Shown one piece after another: positions 41,721 to 51,287 of a DNA stretch of 64,000 nucleotides; position 1 is the first letter of the stretch; every line of letters starts with the position of its first letter. Made by a program: the position numbers and the translations under genes. The notes beneath the pieces were generated by a model that was given only the letters and a program-made list of their open reading frames with translations, made no database searches and had not been told where the DNA came from. This DNA comes from Agromyces archimandritae (lineage in GTDB: Bacteria; Actinomycetota; Actinomycetes; Actinomycetales; Microbacteriaceae), in NCBI RefSeq assembly GCF_018024495.1, contig NZ_CP071696.1, positions 248,001 through 312,000 on the forward strand, written 5' to 3'.

Positions 41721-42809
41721 GTGACGTCGACGCCGATCGCGACGGCGGCGGCCGCACCCGATGCGCCGCCCGCCGCCCCGGCACCGCCCCGGCCGCTCGC
41801 GCGGCCCGGGGCGGCCGCCATCGCGATCGGCGTCGGCGTGCTCGCCGTCGCCGCCAGCATCGCCCTCGCGGTGCTCAGCACCACCGTCGGTACCACCCTC
41901 TACTCCCCCGCCACCGTCTGGCAGGCCATCATGGCCTTCGACCCCACCGACGACGCGCACCTGCTCATCGTCCTCCGGCGCCTGCCCCGCGCCTTCCTCG
42001 CCCTCATCGTCGGCGCCGCGCTCGGCGCCGCCGGCGTCCTCATGCAGTCGATCACCCGCAACGCCCTCGCCGAACCCGGGCTGCTCGGCGTGAACGCCGG
42101 CGCCGCGGCGGCCGTCGCGATCGCCATCACCGCCTTCGGCGTCACGGCACCGGCCGGCTACCTCGTCTTCGCCGTCGCCGGCGCGGCCGTCGCCGGCGCG
42201 GCCGTGCTCGTGCTCGGCGGCGCGAGGCGCGGCATGGATCCCATCCGCCTCGTCCTCGCCGGCGCCGCGACCAGCGTCGTCCTCGGCGCCCTCATGCACA
42301 TCATCGTCGTCAACGCCGACGAACACCTCTTCGACCGCTACCGCAATTGGATGATCGGATCGCTGCAGGGCCGCGACCTCGACGTCCTCGTGCCGGCCGG
42401 GCTGCTCGTGGCCGCCGGCCTCGTGATCGCCGTGATCCTGGCCCGCTCGCTCGACGCCGCCGCTCTCGGGCCCGACGTCGCCCGCGCCCTCGGCGTCCGC
42501 CCCGGCCTGCTGTGGACGGCCGCCGGCCTCGGCATCGTGCTGCTGGCCGGCGGGGCCACCGCCGCCGCCGGCCCCGTCGCCTTCATCGGGCTCACCGCCC
42601 CGCACGTCGCCCGCGCCCTCGTCGGGTCCGGCCACCGGCGGATGCTGCCGGCCGCCGCGCTCATCGCCGCCCTCTTCCTGCTCGTCGCCGACGTCCTCGG
42701 CCGAGTCGTCGCCCTCCCCGGCGAAGTCGGCGTCGGCATCATGGCCGCCATCCTCGGCGGGCCCTTCTTCATCGCCCTCGTGCGCCGGCGGAAGCTGGTG
42801 CTCGGATGA
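41721..42809 (+). CDS. Iron-siderophore ABC transporter permease 1 (FecCD family)
   Basis: A 362-residue FecCD-type permease with about nine to ten membrane helices. LIVLRRLPRAFLALIVGAALGAAGVLMQSITRNALAEPGLLGVNAGAA is the family hallmark, and the EAA-like loop GPVAFIGLTAPHVARALVG is near the C-terminus. GTG start 3 nt after the binding-protein stop; 4-nt overlap (ATGA) with the second permease. Confidence 0.92.
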   Translation: MTSTPIATAAAAPDAPPAAPAPPRPLARPGAAAIAIGVGVLAVAASIALAVLSTTVGTTLYSPATVWQAIMAFDPTDDAHLLIVLRRLPRAFLALIVGAALGAAGVLMQSITRNALAEPGLLGVNAGAAAAVAIAITAFGVTAPAGYLVFAVAGAAVAGAAVLVLGGARRGMDPIRLVLAGAATSVVLGALMHIIVVNADEHLFDRYRNWMIGSLQGRDLDVLVPAGLLVAAGLVIAVILARSLDAAALGPDVARALGVRPGLLWTAAGLGIVLLAGGATAAAGPVAFIGLTAPHVARALVGSGHRRMLPAAALIAALFLLVADVLGRVVALPGEVGVGIMAAILGGPFFIALVRRRKLVLG

Positions 42810-43915
42810 GCACCGCAGGTACCCGGCCCGCATCCCCGGCCGCCGATTCCCCGGCCGCCCGGCCCCGCCGCGCCCCCGGCGGCCGTATCGTCGTCCGCAT
42901 CGGCCGCGCCGCGATCCTCGTCCACCCCCGCTCGGCGATCGTGACGGCCGCCCTCGCCGCCGCCGCGATCCTCGCCGCCGCCGCAGGCCTCGCCGTCGGC
43001 ACCCTCGGCATCCCGCTCGCCGAGGTGCCGGCCGCCGTCCTCGGCTTCGCCGACGACGCCCGCCAGGTGCGCGTCGCCCAGGGCATCCGCCTGCCGCGAG
43101 CGGTCACCGCCCTCGCCGCCGGAGCCGCACTCGGCGTCGCCGGCGCCGTCTTCCAGTCGCTCTCGCGCAACGCCCTCGGCTCCCCCGACGTCATCGGCTT
43201 CACCACCGGCGCCGCCACCGGCGCCATCGCCCAGATCGTCCTCTTCGACGGCGACGCCGTGCAGGTCGCCCTCGGCGCCGCCGTCGGCGGCATCGCCACC
43301 GCCGGCGTCGTCGTGCTGCTCTCCAGCCGCGGCGGCAGCATGGGCGGCAGCCGCCTCGTGCTCGTCGGCATCGGCGTGGGCGCGATCATGGCTGCCGTGA
43401 ACGACCTCCTCCTCGTCAAGGGCGACCTCGAACGGGCCGTCGAAGCGAACCTGTGGCGTTCCGGATCCCTCGACGCCCGCACCTGGGAGCACGCCGTGCC
43501 CGTGCTCATCGCCGTCATCGTGCTGCTGCCGGCGATCGCCGCGCTGATCCGCCGCGCGAACCTCATGGAGCTCGGCGACGACCTCGCCAGCCAGCTCGGC
43601 GTGCCCGTCGAACGCACCCGCCTGCTCCTCGTCGCCCTCGCCGTGCTCCTGACCGCCGCCGCGACCGCCGCCGTCGGCCCCATCGCCTTCGTCGCCCTCG
43701 CCGCCCCGCAACTCGTCCGGCGCCTGAACCGTTCGGCGGGCGTGCCCGTCTGGGGGTCCGCGGCGATGGGCGCCCTGCTGCTGACGATCGCCGACGTCGT
43801 GACCCGGCTGCTGCCGGTCGCCTTCCAGGTGCCCATCGGGCGCATGACGGGCATCGTCGGCGGCCTCTACCTCATCTGGCTGCTGCTGCCCGGGCGGAAT
43901 CGGGCGAAGGTATGA
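42806..43915 (+). CDS. Iron-siderophore ABC transporter permease 2 (FecCD family)
   Basis: A 369-residue permease forming the heterodimer partner of the preceding one. An N-terminal Ala/Pro/Arg-rich tail of about 45 residues precedes the first helix. Family motifs are IRLPRAVTALAAGAALGVAGAVFQSLSRNALGSPDVIGF and GPIAFVALAAPQLVRRL. Translationally coupled to the upstream gene. Confidence 0.92.
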   Translation: MSTAGTRPASPAADSPAARPRRAPGGRIVVRIGRAAILVHPRSAIVTAALAAAAILAAAAGLAVGTLGIPLAEVPAAVLGFADDARQVRVAQGIRLPRAVTALAAGAALGVAGAVFQSLSRNALGSPDVIGFTTGAATGAIAQIVLFDGDAVQVALGAAVGGIATAGVVVLLSSRGGSMGGSRLVLVGIGVGAIMAAVNDLLLVKGDLERAVEANLWRSGSLDARTWEHAVPVLIAVIVLLPAIAALIRRANLMELGDDLASQLGVPVERTRLLLVALAVLLTAAATAAVGPIAFVALAAPQLVRRLNRSAGVPVWGSAAMGALLLTIADVVTRLLPVAFQVPIGRMTGIVGGLYLIWLLLPGRNRAKV

Positions 43916-43977
43916 GCCGCACCGCCGCCCGCGCCCGACGCGCCTCCCACGCGCCACGCGCATCCCGAAAGGACGCC

Positions 43978-44895
43978 ATGCCCACCGCCGATACCGCATC
44001 CACCGACGCGCAAGCCGTGCACGCACGGCCCGGGCTCGCCCTCACCGCCGAGTCCCTCGAACTGCGCTACGAACAGCGCACCGTCGCCACGGATCTCAGC
44101 GTCGCCCTCCCGGCCGGCAAGGTCACCGCGATCGTCGGCCCGAACGCCTGCGGCAAGTCCACGCTGCTGCGGGCGATGGCCCGCCTCCTCGCCCCGAAAG
44201 CCGGCCGGGTGCTGCTCGACGACCGGGATGTGCGCCGCCTCTCGCCGAAGGAGCTCGCCAAACGCGTCGGCCTGCTGCCGCAGAGCTCGACGGCCCCCGG
44301 CGGCCTCACCGTCGCCGAACTCGTCGCCCGCGGCCGGCACCCCCACCAGCGGATGCTCCAGCAATGGTCGGCCGAAGACGCCGCAGCCGTCGACCGCGCC
44401 CTCGCCGCCACCTCGACCGCCGAACTGGCCGACCGGCCCCTCGCCGAACTCTCCGGCGGGCAGCGGCAGCGGGCCTGGCTCGCGCTCCTGCTCGCACAGG
44501 ACACCCCCGTGCTCCTCCTCGACGAGCCGACCACCTACCTCGACATCGCCCACCAGCTCGAAGTGCTCGAACTCTGCCACCGCCTGAACCGCGAGCAGGG
44601 CCGCACGGTCGCCCTCGTGCTGCACGACCTCGAGCAGGCCTGCCGCTACGCCGACCACCTCGTCGTCATGCGCGACGGCACCGTGCTCGCAGCCGGCGCA
44701 CCCCGCGAGATCATGACCGAGGAGCTCATCGCCCGGGCCTTCGGCGTGCGCGCCCTCGTGCAGGAGAACCCCGTCACGGGCACGCCGCTCATCGTCCCGA
44801 TCGCGAGCCTCGACGAGGCGGCCGGGGCCGCTGCCGGGGCCGCTTCCGGGACCGCGGCTGCGGCCGCGGCGGATGCCGGCCGGGGCGCCGCATGA
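43978..44895 (+). CDS. Iron-siderophore ABC transporter ATPase (FepC type)
   Basis: A 305-residue ABC ATPase: Walker A GPNACGKST, signature LSGGQRQRAWLA, Walker B VLLLDEPTTYLD and the H-loop VLHDL. The Tyr in TTYLDIAHQ and PQSSTAPGGLTVAELVARGRHPHQ are typical of siderophore importers. The C-terminus ends in an Ala/Gly run. AAAGGA precedes the ATG. Its stop overlaps the start of the monooxygenase gene by 4 nt. Confidence 0.93.
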   Translation: MPTADTASTDAQAVHARPGLALTAESLELRYEQRTVATDLSVALPAGKVTAIVGPNACGKSTLLRAMARLLAPKAGRVLLDDRDVRRLSPKELAKRVGLLPQSSTAPGGLTVAELVARGRHPHQRMLQQWSAEDAAAVDRALAATSTAELADRPLAELSGGQRQRAWLALLLAQDTPVLLLDEPTTYLDIAHQLEVLELCHRLNREQGRTVALVLHDLEQACRYADHLVVMRDGTVLAAGAPREIMTEELIARAFGVRALVQENPVTGTPLIVPIASLDEAAGAAAGAASGTAAAAAADAGRGAA

Positions 44896-45998
44896 CGGCA
44901 TCCGCACCCCTCACGACCGCCTTCGGCCTCGCCCCGACATGGCTGCGCGGGCACGCCTGGCGGCGGCCCGGCAGCGGCGTCGAGGAGCTCTTCGCCGGAG
45001 GCGCCGTCGCCGACGCCGTCCGGGCCGCAGACGCCGCGGGTTTCGATCTCGCCTTCCGGCCCGACGCGCTCGCCGTCGACCCGGTGCGGGCGGCGACCGC
45101 ACCCGACCGGCTCGGCCTCGACCCCGTCGTGCAGGCCGCCTCGCTCGCGGCGGCGACGACGCGCATCCGCTTCGTGCCCACCGTGTCGGCGACCTTCGCC
45201 GAGCCCTTCGATGCCGCCCGCAGGCTCGTCTCGCTCGAGCAGCTGACCGGCGGCCGCGTCGGCTGGAACATCGTGACCTCGCTCGACGGCGACGGCAACT
45301 TCCACACCCCGCGCACGGCCGACTCCGAGGGGCGATGGCGGCGCGCAGCCGAGTTCGTCGACGTCGTCGAAGCCCTACGGGCGTCCTTCCCCGCCGACGC
45401 CGTCGTCGCGGATCGCGAGGCGGGCGTCTTCGTCGACCCCGAGCGGATGCGGCCGATCGACCACGAGGGCGAGTTCTTCCGCGTCGCCGGGCCGCTGCCG
45501 ACGCCGAGCGTGCAGCCGGGGCGGCTGCCGCTGCTGCAGGCCGGCGCCTCTCCCGCCGGGCTCGCCTTCGCGGCCGAGCGGGCAGACTACGTGTTCACGG
45601 CCGCCCCGGATGCGGACGCGGCCGTCGCCGAACGGTCCCGGCTCCGCGAACTCGCCACCGCCGCCGGCCGGGCGGGCGCCGTGCGCGTCCTCGCCGGTCT
45701 CAGCCTCGTGCTCGCCGAGTCGCGCCGCGATGCCGTGGAGGCCGCCCGCGGCATCCGCTCGCCGTTCGACGGGGCCCGTCGTCGCGAACGACTCGCATCC
45801 GCCGCCCCGCCCGAGCTGCACTGGAGCGTCGTCGGCACGCCCGACGACGCCGCGGCCTCGATCGCCGAACGCGTCGAGGCCGGCGCGATCGACGGCTTCG
45901 TCGCCTTCCCCGGCGACACGACCTCGGTCCGTCTCGTCTGCGAGCGCGTGATGCCGCTGCTCGCGGCACGCGGACTCGTCGCACCGGCCGCTGACTGA
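44892..45998 (+). CDS. LLM-class flavin-dependent monooxygenase coupled to the siderophore operon
   Basis: A 368-residue TIM-barrel flavoprotein of the luciferase-like (NtaA/SnaA/DszA) group. Evidence: AAATTRIRFVPTVSATFAEPFDAARRLVSLEQLTGGRVGWNIVTS (F420/FMN-site region with the family VGWN), HEGEFFRVAGPLPTPSVQPGRLPLLQAGAS. It needs reduced flavin. The ATG overlaps the ATPase stop, so it should be expressed with the iron importer and repressed by iron. A role in releasing iron from, or degrading, the imported siderophore is a hypothesis; sulfur or desferri compound oxidation are alternatives. Confidence 0.85.
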   Translation: MTASAPLTTAFGLAPTWLRGHAWRRPGSGVEELFAGGAVADAVRAADAAGFDLAFRPDALAVDPVRAATAPDRLGLDPVVQAASLAAATTRIRFVPTVSATFAEPFDAARRLVSLEQLTGGRVGWNIVTSLDGDGNFHTPRTADSEGRWRRAAEFVDVVEALRASFPADAVVADREAGVFVDPERMRPIDHEGEFFRVAGPLPTPSVQPGRLPLLQAGASPAGLAFAAERADYVFTAAPDADAAVAERSRLRELATAAGRAGAVRVLAGLSLVLAESRRDAVEAARGIRSPFDGARRRERLASAAPPELHWSVVGTPDDAAASIAERVEAGAIDGFVAFPGDTTSVRLVCERVMPLLAARGLVAPAAD

Positions 45999-46031
45999 CA
46001 CCGGCGACGAGGCATGCTCTAGCCTCGCCGT

Positions 46032-46415
46032 ATGCGAACGAGGGTCGCGTCGCGGTCGGCCGGTGCGGCCGCGCCGATCTCGCCGAACGCCTCGACCGCG
46101 CTCGCGGAATTCGCGCGGGCCCTCCGGCCCGGCGGCAGCGTCGCGCTCGGCTTCTTCGAAGGGCTCGAGCTCGTACCGTTCGACCATGCCGTCGCCACCG
46201 CCGGTTTCTGGCCGCTGGGCGCCCTGGCCGCGCGGGTCGAAGCGGCCGGTTTCGCGGTGACGCACGCCGACGCACGCACCGATCCGGGGGCCCGCAGGCA
46301 GGGGTTCATCGTCGCGGAGCGGACGAAGCGACGGCCTCGGTCCCAGCGCCGCCGGCGTCCTTCGGACGCCTCGGCCGGTCTGCACGGGCCCGCCAACGGC
46401 CGTCCTCGTGCGTGA
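46032..46415 (+). pseudogene. Truncated SAM-dependent methyltransferase remnant
   Basis: The readable part, ALAEFARALRPGGSVALGFFEG, then PFDHAVATAGFWPLGALAARVEAAGF and DARTDPGARRQGFIVAERTK, matches the C-terminal half of class I methyltransferases (motif post-I to the last strand). The SAM-binding GxGxG half is absent: only 22 unrelated residues precede it. Similarity ends near 46335; the rest of the frame is antisense to the ABC ATPase gene. It is probably a 5'-deleted gene. A short functional protein is unlikely. Confidence 0.55.
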
Positions 46416-47160
46416 TGCGGATCGGGGAGGCGAAGCATCCGCTCACCAGCTCGGTCGTCAGCACCTCCTGCGCGGGCCCGGCGGCGAGGATCCGCCCGCC
46501 GGAGACGAGCACCGCGTGCGTCGTCGTCTCCGGCAGCTCTTCGAGGTGGTGCGTGACGAGGATGCTCGCGAGTTCGGGTTCGGCACGGTGCAGGCCGTCG
46601 ACGGTGTCCAGAAGCTGCTCGCGGGCGGCGACATCGAGCCCGGTGGAAGGTTCGTCGAGCAACAGCAGGGGCGGATCGGCGAGCAGGGCGCGGGCGATGA
46701 GCGTGCGGCCGCGCTCCCCCTGCGACATCGTCGGCCAGGCGGCATCGGCGAGCGCGCCGAGCCCGAGGCGTTCGAGGAGCTCGTCGGCCCGGGCGATGAG
46801 CGCGGCATCCGGCTCCCAGCGGAGCATGCGTTCGCTCGTGCCGGTCGCGCCGGTGAGGACGACGTCGCGGGCGGTGAGCGCCGAACGCACGGCGTGGCGC
46901 GGATCGACGTGCCCGATGGATTCGCGGAGGGTGCGGATGTCGACGCGGCCGAGCCGGTGGCCGAGCACGGCGACCGTTCCCCGGGTGGGGTGCTGTACGG
47001 CGCCGCACAGGCTGAGGATCGTGCTCTTGCCGGCGCCGTTCGGGCCGATGAGGGCCCAATGCTCCCCCGCATGCACGGCGAGTTCGACGCCGGAGAGTAT
47101 CGCCCGCCCGTTCCGCACGACGTCGACAGCGTTCAGGCGCAGAATCTCTCCGGCGCTCAC
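46306..47160 (-). CDS. ABC transporter ATP-binding protein (YlmA/ModF-like)
   Basis: A 284-residue ABC ATPase with Walker A GPNGAGKST, Walker B LLLLDEPSTGLD and H-loop VTHHLEEL. The signature is MSQGERGR instead of LSGGQ, as in the YlmA/ModF-like group often found as lone ATPases. The C-terminal 30 residues are Arg/Pro-rich. No permease gene is immediately linked in the same reading direction except the fused permease upstream (130-nt gap), which has its own ATPase; its partner is unclear. Confidence 0.85.
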   Translation of the reverse strand: MSAGEILRLNAVDVVRNGRAILSGVELAVHAGEHWALIGPNGAGKSTILSLCGAVQHPTRGTVAVLGHRLGRVDIRTLRESIGHVDPRHAVRSALTARDVVLTGATGTSERMLRWEPDAALIARADELLERLGLGALADAAWPTMSQGERGRTLIARALLADPPLLLLDEPSTGLDVAAREQLLDTVDGLHRAEPELASILVTHHLEELPETTTHAVLVSGGRILAAGPAQEVLTTELVSGCFASPIRITHEDGRWRARADRPRRPKDAGGAGTEAVASSAPRR

Positions 47161-47289
47161 GGCGCTCCTCTCCGCGGCCGGCGGCCGTGCCGCAGGGGTG
47201 GTTCGTGCCCCGGCCCGCGCGACGATCGTAGTGCGTTTCCGCGTTCCGGATTCGCCTCTCTCGCGCGGCTCAGCGACCGCGACGCGGGC

Positions 47290-49341
47290 TCACGCGTCCC
47301 GCGACCGCCAGAGCAACCAGACGAAGTAGGGCGCGCCGAGCATGGCGACGACGAGGCCCGCCGGCAACTGCGCCGGAGCGAGGACGGTCCGCCCGACGGC
47401 ATCCGCGACGCCGACGAGCGCTGCGCCGAGCAGCACCGCCACCGGAACGACGCGGGCATGCCTCGCCCCGACGAGGGCTCGCGCGGCGTGCGGGGCGACC
47501 AGGCCGACGAACCCGATCACGCCGACGGCCGCGACGCTGAGGGCCGCGAGGAGCGCCGCACCGGTGAGCAGGGCGAGCCTGGTGCGTTCCAGCCGGATGC
47601 CGACGAGACGCGGCGTGTCCTCGTCCATGGCGACGATGTCGAGTTCGCGGCGCCGCGAGATCACGAACGGGAGCACGATGAGCAGCACGATCGCCACGGG
47701 GATGACCTGCTCCCAGATGCGACCGTAGGTCGTGCCCGACAGCCAGGTGTAGATCTTCGGCGTGTCCCAGGGGTTGGAGCGCAGCAGCACGAACGTGGTC
47801 AGCGCCGTGGCGCCGTACGAGACGCCGATGCCGATCAGGATGAAGCGATCGGCGCTGAGCCCGCCGCGCCACGCCAGACCGTACACGAGGACGAAGGAGG
47901 CCAGCGCGCCGACGATGGCGGCGACCACCATGCCGAAGGTGCTGGCCGCCGCGCTCGTGACAACGAGCACCGCGCCGAGACCGGCCCCGCCGGTGATGCC
48001 GAGGAGGCCCGGTTCGGCGAGCGGATTGCGGCTGACCGCCTGGGTGACGGTGCCGGCCAGGGCGAGCGCGGCGCCCGCCAGCACGGCCGCGATCACCCGG
48101 GGGCTGCGCTCGTCGAGGGCGAACGCCACCAGCGGCGGTGCCTCGTGCCGCATCCACAGCAGGATGTCGCCGGTCAGCAGCGGGGTGCTGCCGACCAGCA
48201 GGCCGACGATCACGACGGCGACGACGGCCGCAGCCCCGGCGACGAGCACGATCACGAAGCGGCGGGTGCTGCGCACCCCGAAGCGGATGGTCGGCGGGCG
48301 CCGGGTCGGGCCCGCGTCCCGCAGGCGTCTGGCCATCGCGATCAGCACGATCGCCCCGAGGATCGTCGTGGCCACGCCCGTCGGCACCGAAAGCGCCCCC
48401 TCGGGCCCGATGACGGCACGCAGCACGGCATCGGAGAGGATCACGACGACGGCGCCCACGAGCCCCGATGCGGGGATCAGCAGCGCGTGCCGGCCGAGCG
48501 CGGGCACCACGCGCGAGAGCAGTCGCGTGAGCACGGGCGCGCAGAGGCCGACGAATCCCACCGGGCCGGCGAGGGTCACGGCGGCGGCGGTGAGCAGCAC
48601 GGACAGGAGGATGCCGAGGATGCGGGTCGAGCGGATCGGCACGCCGAGCGAGGCCGCCGTGTCGTCGCCGAGCGCGAGGACGTCGAAGCGGCGGGCGAGG
48701 AGGATGACGAGCACCACGGCGACGAGCACGACCGGCGCCGCCCGCAGAAAGCTTTCGATCCCGAGCTGGGAGAGGCTGCCGCTCCCCCAGGCGAAGAGGC
48801 CCTTCGTCTCCTCGTCGAACAGCACGAGCAGGGTGGATGTGCCGGCCTGCAGCGCCATGGCCAGTGCGGAGCCGGCGAGCACGAGCCGTGTCGTGGACGA
48901 GGCCGCCCCGCCGGCCAGGCCGAGGACGAGGGCCGCGGCGAACAGCCCGCCGAGGAACGCCACGAGCCCCGACGCCCAGAACGGCACGGTCGCCCCGAAC
49001 GCGGTGATCGCGGTGACGGCGAAGTACGATCCGGCGGTCACGCCGAGCGTGTCGGGCGAGGCGAGCGGGTTCCGGGAGAGCGACTGCATGACGAGCCCGG
49101 CGACCCCGAGCCCGATGCCGACGGCGACGCCGGCCGCGAGCCGGGGCAGGCGGGAGCCGAAGAGGATCTCGGGGTCGGCGAGCAGCGCACCGCTCGTGCC
49201 CTGGGTCAGATGCCAGGCACCGGATGCGACGAGCACGACGAGCAGGGCGCCGAGCACGCCGACGGCGGAGGCGGTGCCGCCGCGCGCGTCGCGGGCGGGG
49301 CCGGTGGATGCCGGGGGCGCGACCGCATCTTGCCCGATCAC
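47290..49341 (-). CDS. Fused FhuB-type iron-siderophore permease
   Basis: A 683-residue protein made of two FecCD permease units in tandem. Unit 1 (about 25-340) has SRLPRLAAGVAVGIGLGVAGLVMQSLSRNPLASPDTLGV; unit 2 (about 355-683) has SPRVIAAVLAGAALALAGTVTQAVSRNPLAEPGLLGI. Each has its own GxVGFVGLxAP loop. About 18-20 membrane helices in total. It replaces the two separate permeases seen in the neighbouring system. Start 13 nt after the binding-protein stop, same operon. Confidence 0.93.
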   Translation of the reverse strand: MIGQDAVAPPASTGPARDARGGTASAVGVLGALLVVLVASGAWHLTQGTSGALLADPEILFGSRLPRLAAGVAVGIGLGVAGLVMQSLSRNPLASPDTLGVTAGSYFAVTAITAFGATVPFWASGLVAFLGGLFAAALVLGLAGGAASSTTRLVLAGSALAMALQAGTSTLLVLFDEETKGLFAWGSGSLSQLGIESFLRAAPVVLVAVVLVILLARRFDVLALGDDTAASLGVPIRSTRILGILLSVLLTAAAVTLAGPVGFVGLCAPVLTRLLSRVVPALGRHALLIPASGLVGAVVVILSDAVLRAVIGPEGALSVPTGVATTILGAIVLIAMARRLRDAGPTRRPPTIRFGVRSTRRFVIVLVAGAAAVVAVVIVGLLVGSTPLLTGDILLWMRHEAPPLVAFALDERSPRVIAAVLAGAALALAGTVTQAVSRNPLAEPGLLGITGGAGLGAVLVVTSAAASTFGMVVAAIVGALASFVLVYGLAWRGGLSADRFILIGIGVSYGATALTTFVLLRSNPWDTPKIYTWLSGTTYGRIWEQVIPVAIVLLIVLPFVISRRRELDIVAMDEDTPRLVGIRLERTRLALLTGAALLAALSVAAVGVIGFVGLVAPHAARALVGARHARVVPVAVLLGAALVGVADAVGRTVLAPAQLPAGLVVAMLGAPYFVWLLWRSRDA

Positions 49342-49354
49342 CGACTCCTCCGCG

Positions 49355-50386
49355 TCACTTCGTGATGACGTCGACGTAGGCGTCGATGATCTGCTCCGCG
49401 GAACGCGGGCCGCCGAAGGTCCAGATCCCGGGCGGGAACGGCTTGATCCGCCCCTCCGAAACGGCCGGGATCGAGGCCCACGCGGGGTTCTTCGCGGCGG
49501 CGTCGACGAAGCTCTCGGAATCGGGATCCGCCGTCCCGGTGTAGTAGAGGTTCGCGTCGCCGATGGTGGTCATGCCTTCGATGTCGGTCTGGCCGAGGCC
49601 GTATGCGGCATCGACCTCGCCGGTCCAGGCGTTGGTCAGGCCGAGCTCCTCGCCGAGTTCGCCGATCAGGGATCCCTGGCCGAACGGCCGGAGCGAGACG
49701 TTCCCGCCGTCGACCCAGCCGTCGAAGAAGACGAACTCGGTCACCTCGGGGTTCGCGTCGGCGACGGCGGCCTTGGCGTCGGCGAGGTACTGCTCGAATT
49801 CGTCCGTGACGACCGCGGCGCGCTCTTCGCGTCCCGTCGCCTGGGCGATCAGGTCGAAGGTGCCGAGCATCTGCGCGATGGGGTCTTCGGCGTCGGCGCC
49901 GATGGTCGCCATCACGGGCACCCCGTACTCCTCCAGCTGCCCGATGATCGCGTCGTCGCGGGTGCCCGCCTCGACGATCACCAGGTCGGGCTCGGCTGCG
50001 AACAGGGCGTCGAGGTTCGGCTCCTGCCGGGTGCCGACGTCCTTCACGCTCGCAGGGAGTTCCTCGGCCGTGTCCCAGGTGCGGTACCCGTCGGCGTCGG
50101 CGACGGCCACCGGGGTGAGGCAGAGAGTGAGGACGTCTTCGATCTGCTGCCATTCGAGGACGGCGACCTTCGCGGCCGGCTCGTCGAGTTCGACGGTGCG
50201 GCCGAAGTCGTCTTCGAGCACGACCGGGCCGGTAGAGGTCGCGGTCGTGTCGTCCGCGCAGCCGGCGCTCGGCGACCCGGGCGCCGGGGCGGCGGACTCG
50301 GATGAGGAGGTCTGCGTGGTGCCGCACGCCGTGAGGGCGAGCGCGAGGGCGCCGCAGGCGGCGAGGGAGGCGAGGGGCTTCTTCAT
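49355..50386 (-). CDS. Iron-siderophore substrate-binding lipoprotein (second system)
   Basis: A 343-residue lipoprotein: MKKPLASLAACGALALALTACG has lipobox LTAC (Cys21). The mature sequence has TVELDEPAAKVAVLEWQQIEDVL, DLVIVEAGTRDDAIIGQLEEYGVPV and a C-terminal PRSAEQIIDAYVDVI, of the FecB/FhuD fold (hydroxamate/citrate-type binders). Only distantly like the binder at 40716-41717, so a different ligand is likely. Encoded between its ATPase and fused permease. Confidence 0.9.
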   Translation of the reverse strand: MKKPLASLAACGALALALTACGTTQTSSSESAAPAPGSPSAGCADDTTATSTGPVVLEDDFGRTVELDEPAAKVAVLEWQQIEDVLTLCLTPVAVADADGYRTWDTAEELPASVKDVGTRQEPNLDALFAAEPDLVIVEAGTRDDAIIGQLEEYGVPVMATIGADAEDPIAQMLGTFDLIAQATGREERAAVVTDEFEQYLADAKAAVADANPEVTEFVFFDGWVDGGNVSLRPFGQGSLIGELGEELGLTNAWTGEVDAAYGLGQTDIEGMTTIGDANLYYTGTADPDSESFVDAAAKNPAWASIPAVSEGRIKPFPPGIWTFGGPRSAEQIIDAYVDVITK

Positions 50387-50437
50387 CGGGGGGCTCCAGG
50401 GTTCGGGTCGCCGGGTTCGCCCGGCGACATGGGGGGG

Positions 50438-51286
50438 TCAGACGGTCGCGGCGTGCCGGAGGCGTGCGCGCTCGTGGTGCCGGCCTCGCGGGGCGACGCG
50501 CACGCGACCCGTGTCAGGGTCGGAGGCGACGTCGATCGGCAGGCCGTACACCTCGGTCAGGTGCGAGGTGGTGAGCACGTCGGCGGGGTTGCCGGCTGCG
50601 CGCACACGACCGTGATGCATGAGCACGACTTCGTCGGCGATGGATGCGGCGTGGTCGAGGTCGTGCAGGACGACTCCGACCGCGGTGCCGCGATCGGCGA
50701 GATCGCAGACGAGGTCGAGCGTTTCGACCTGATATCGGAGGTCGAGGTGGTTGGTGGGTTCGTCGAGCAGCAGGATGCCCGTGCTCTGGGCCAGGGCGGT
50801 GGCCAGCCACACGCGTTGCAGCTCGCCGCCCGACAGCTCGTCGACGGCGCGGTGGGCCATGTCGACGAGGCCGGTGAGCTCGAGGGCGTCGTCGATGGCG
50901 GTGCGATCCGTGTCGCTGAGGCCGGCGAAGCGCCCGCGGTGCGGGTGGCGGCCGTATGCGACGACGTCGCGGACTTCGAGCCCCGACGGGTGCGGGCGGG
51001 ACTGCGAGAGCATCGCCACGGTGCGGGCGAACTCCTTCGCCGTGAGGGATGCCGCATCCCGCTGGGCGTCGGAGCCGCCGACGCGGACGGTTCCGGCGTC
51101 GATCCGGTGCAGGCGGGCGAGGGCTCGAAGCGCGGTGGATTTGCCGCTGCCGTTCGGCCCGACGAGGGCGGTGACCACGCCGGGGCGCAGGTGCAGCGAG
51201 ACCTCGTGGACGACACGGGTGCGGCCGTAGCTCAGCGCGAGGGATTCGCCGTGCAGTTCGTCGGCGAGGGCGGTGGCAGTGGTCAC
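50438..51286 (-). CDS. Iron-siderophore ABC transporter ATPase (second system)
   Basis: A 282-residue FecE/FhuC-type ATPase: Walker A GPNGSGKST, signature ELSGGELQRVWLA, Walker B ILLLDEPTNHLD and H-loop VLHDLDHA. GRHPHRGRFAGLSDTD is characteristic of siderophore importers. GTG 51286 was chosen because the iron box ends one base before it; TAGGCT inside the box ends 8 nt before the GTG, so the message may be leaderless. First gene of the minus-strand operon. Confidence 0.92.
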   Translation of the reverse strand: MTTATALADELHGESLALSYGRTRVVHEVSLHLRPGVVTALVGPNGSGKSTALRALARLHRIDAGTVRVGGSDAQRDAASLTAKEFARTVAMLSQSRPHPSGLEVRDVVAYGRHPHRGRFAGLSDTDRTAIDDALELTGLVDMAHRAVDELSGGELQRVWLATALAQSTGILLLDEPTNHLDLRYQVETLDLVCDLADRGTAVGVVLHDLDHAASIADEVVLMHHGRVRAAGNPADVLTTSHLTEVYGLPIDVASDPDTGRVRVAPRGRHHERARLRHAATV

Positions 51287-51287
51287 G

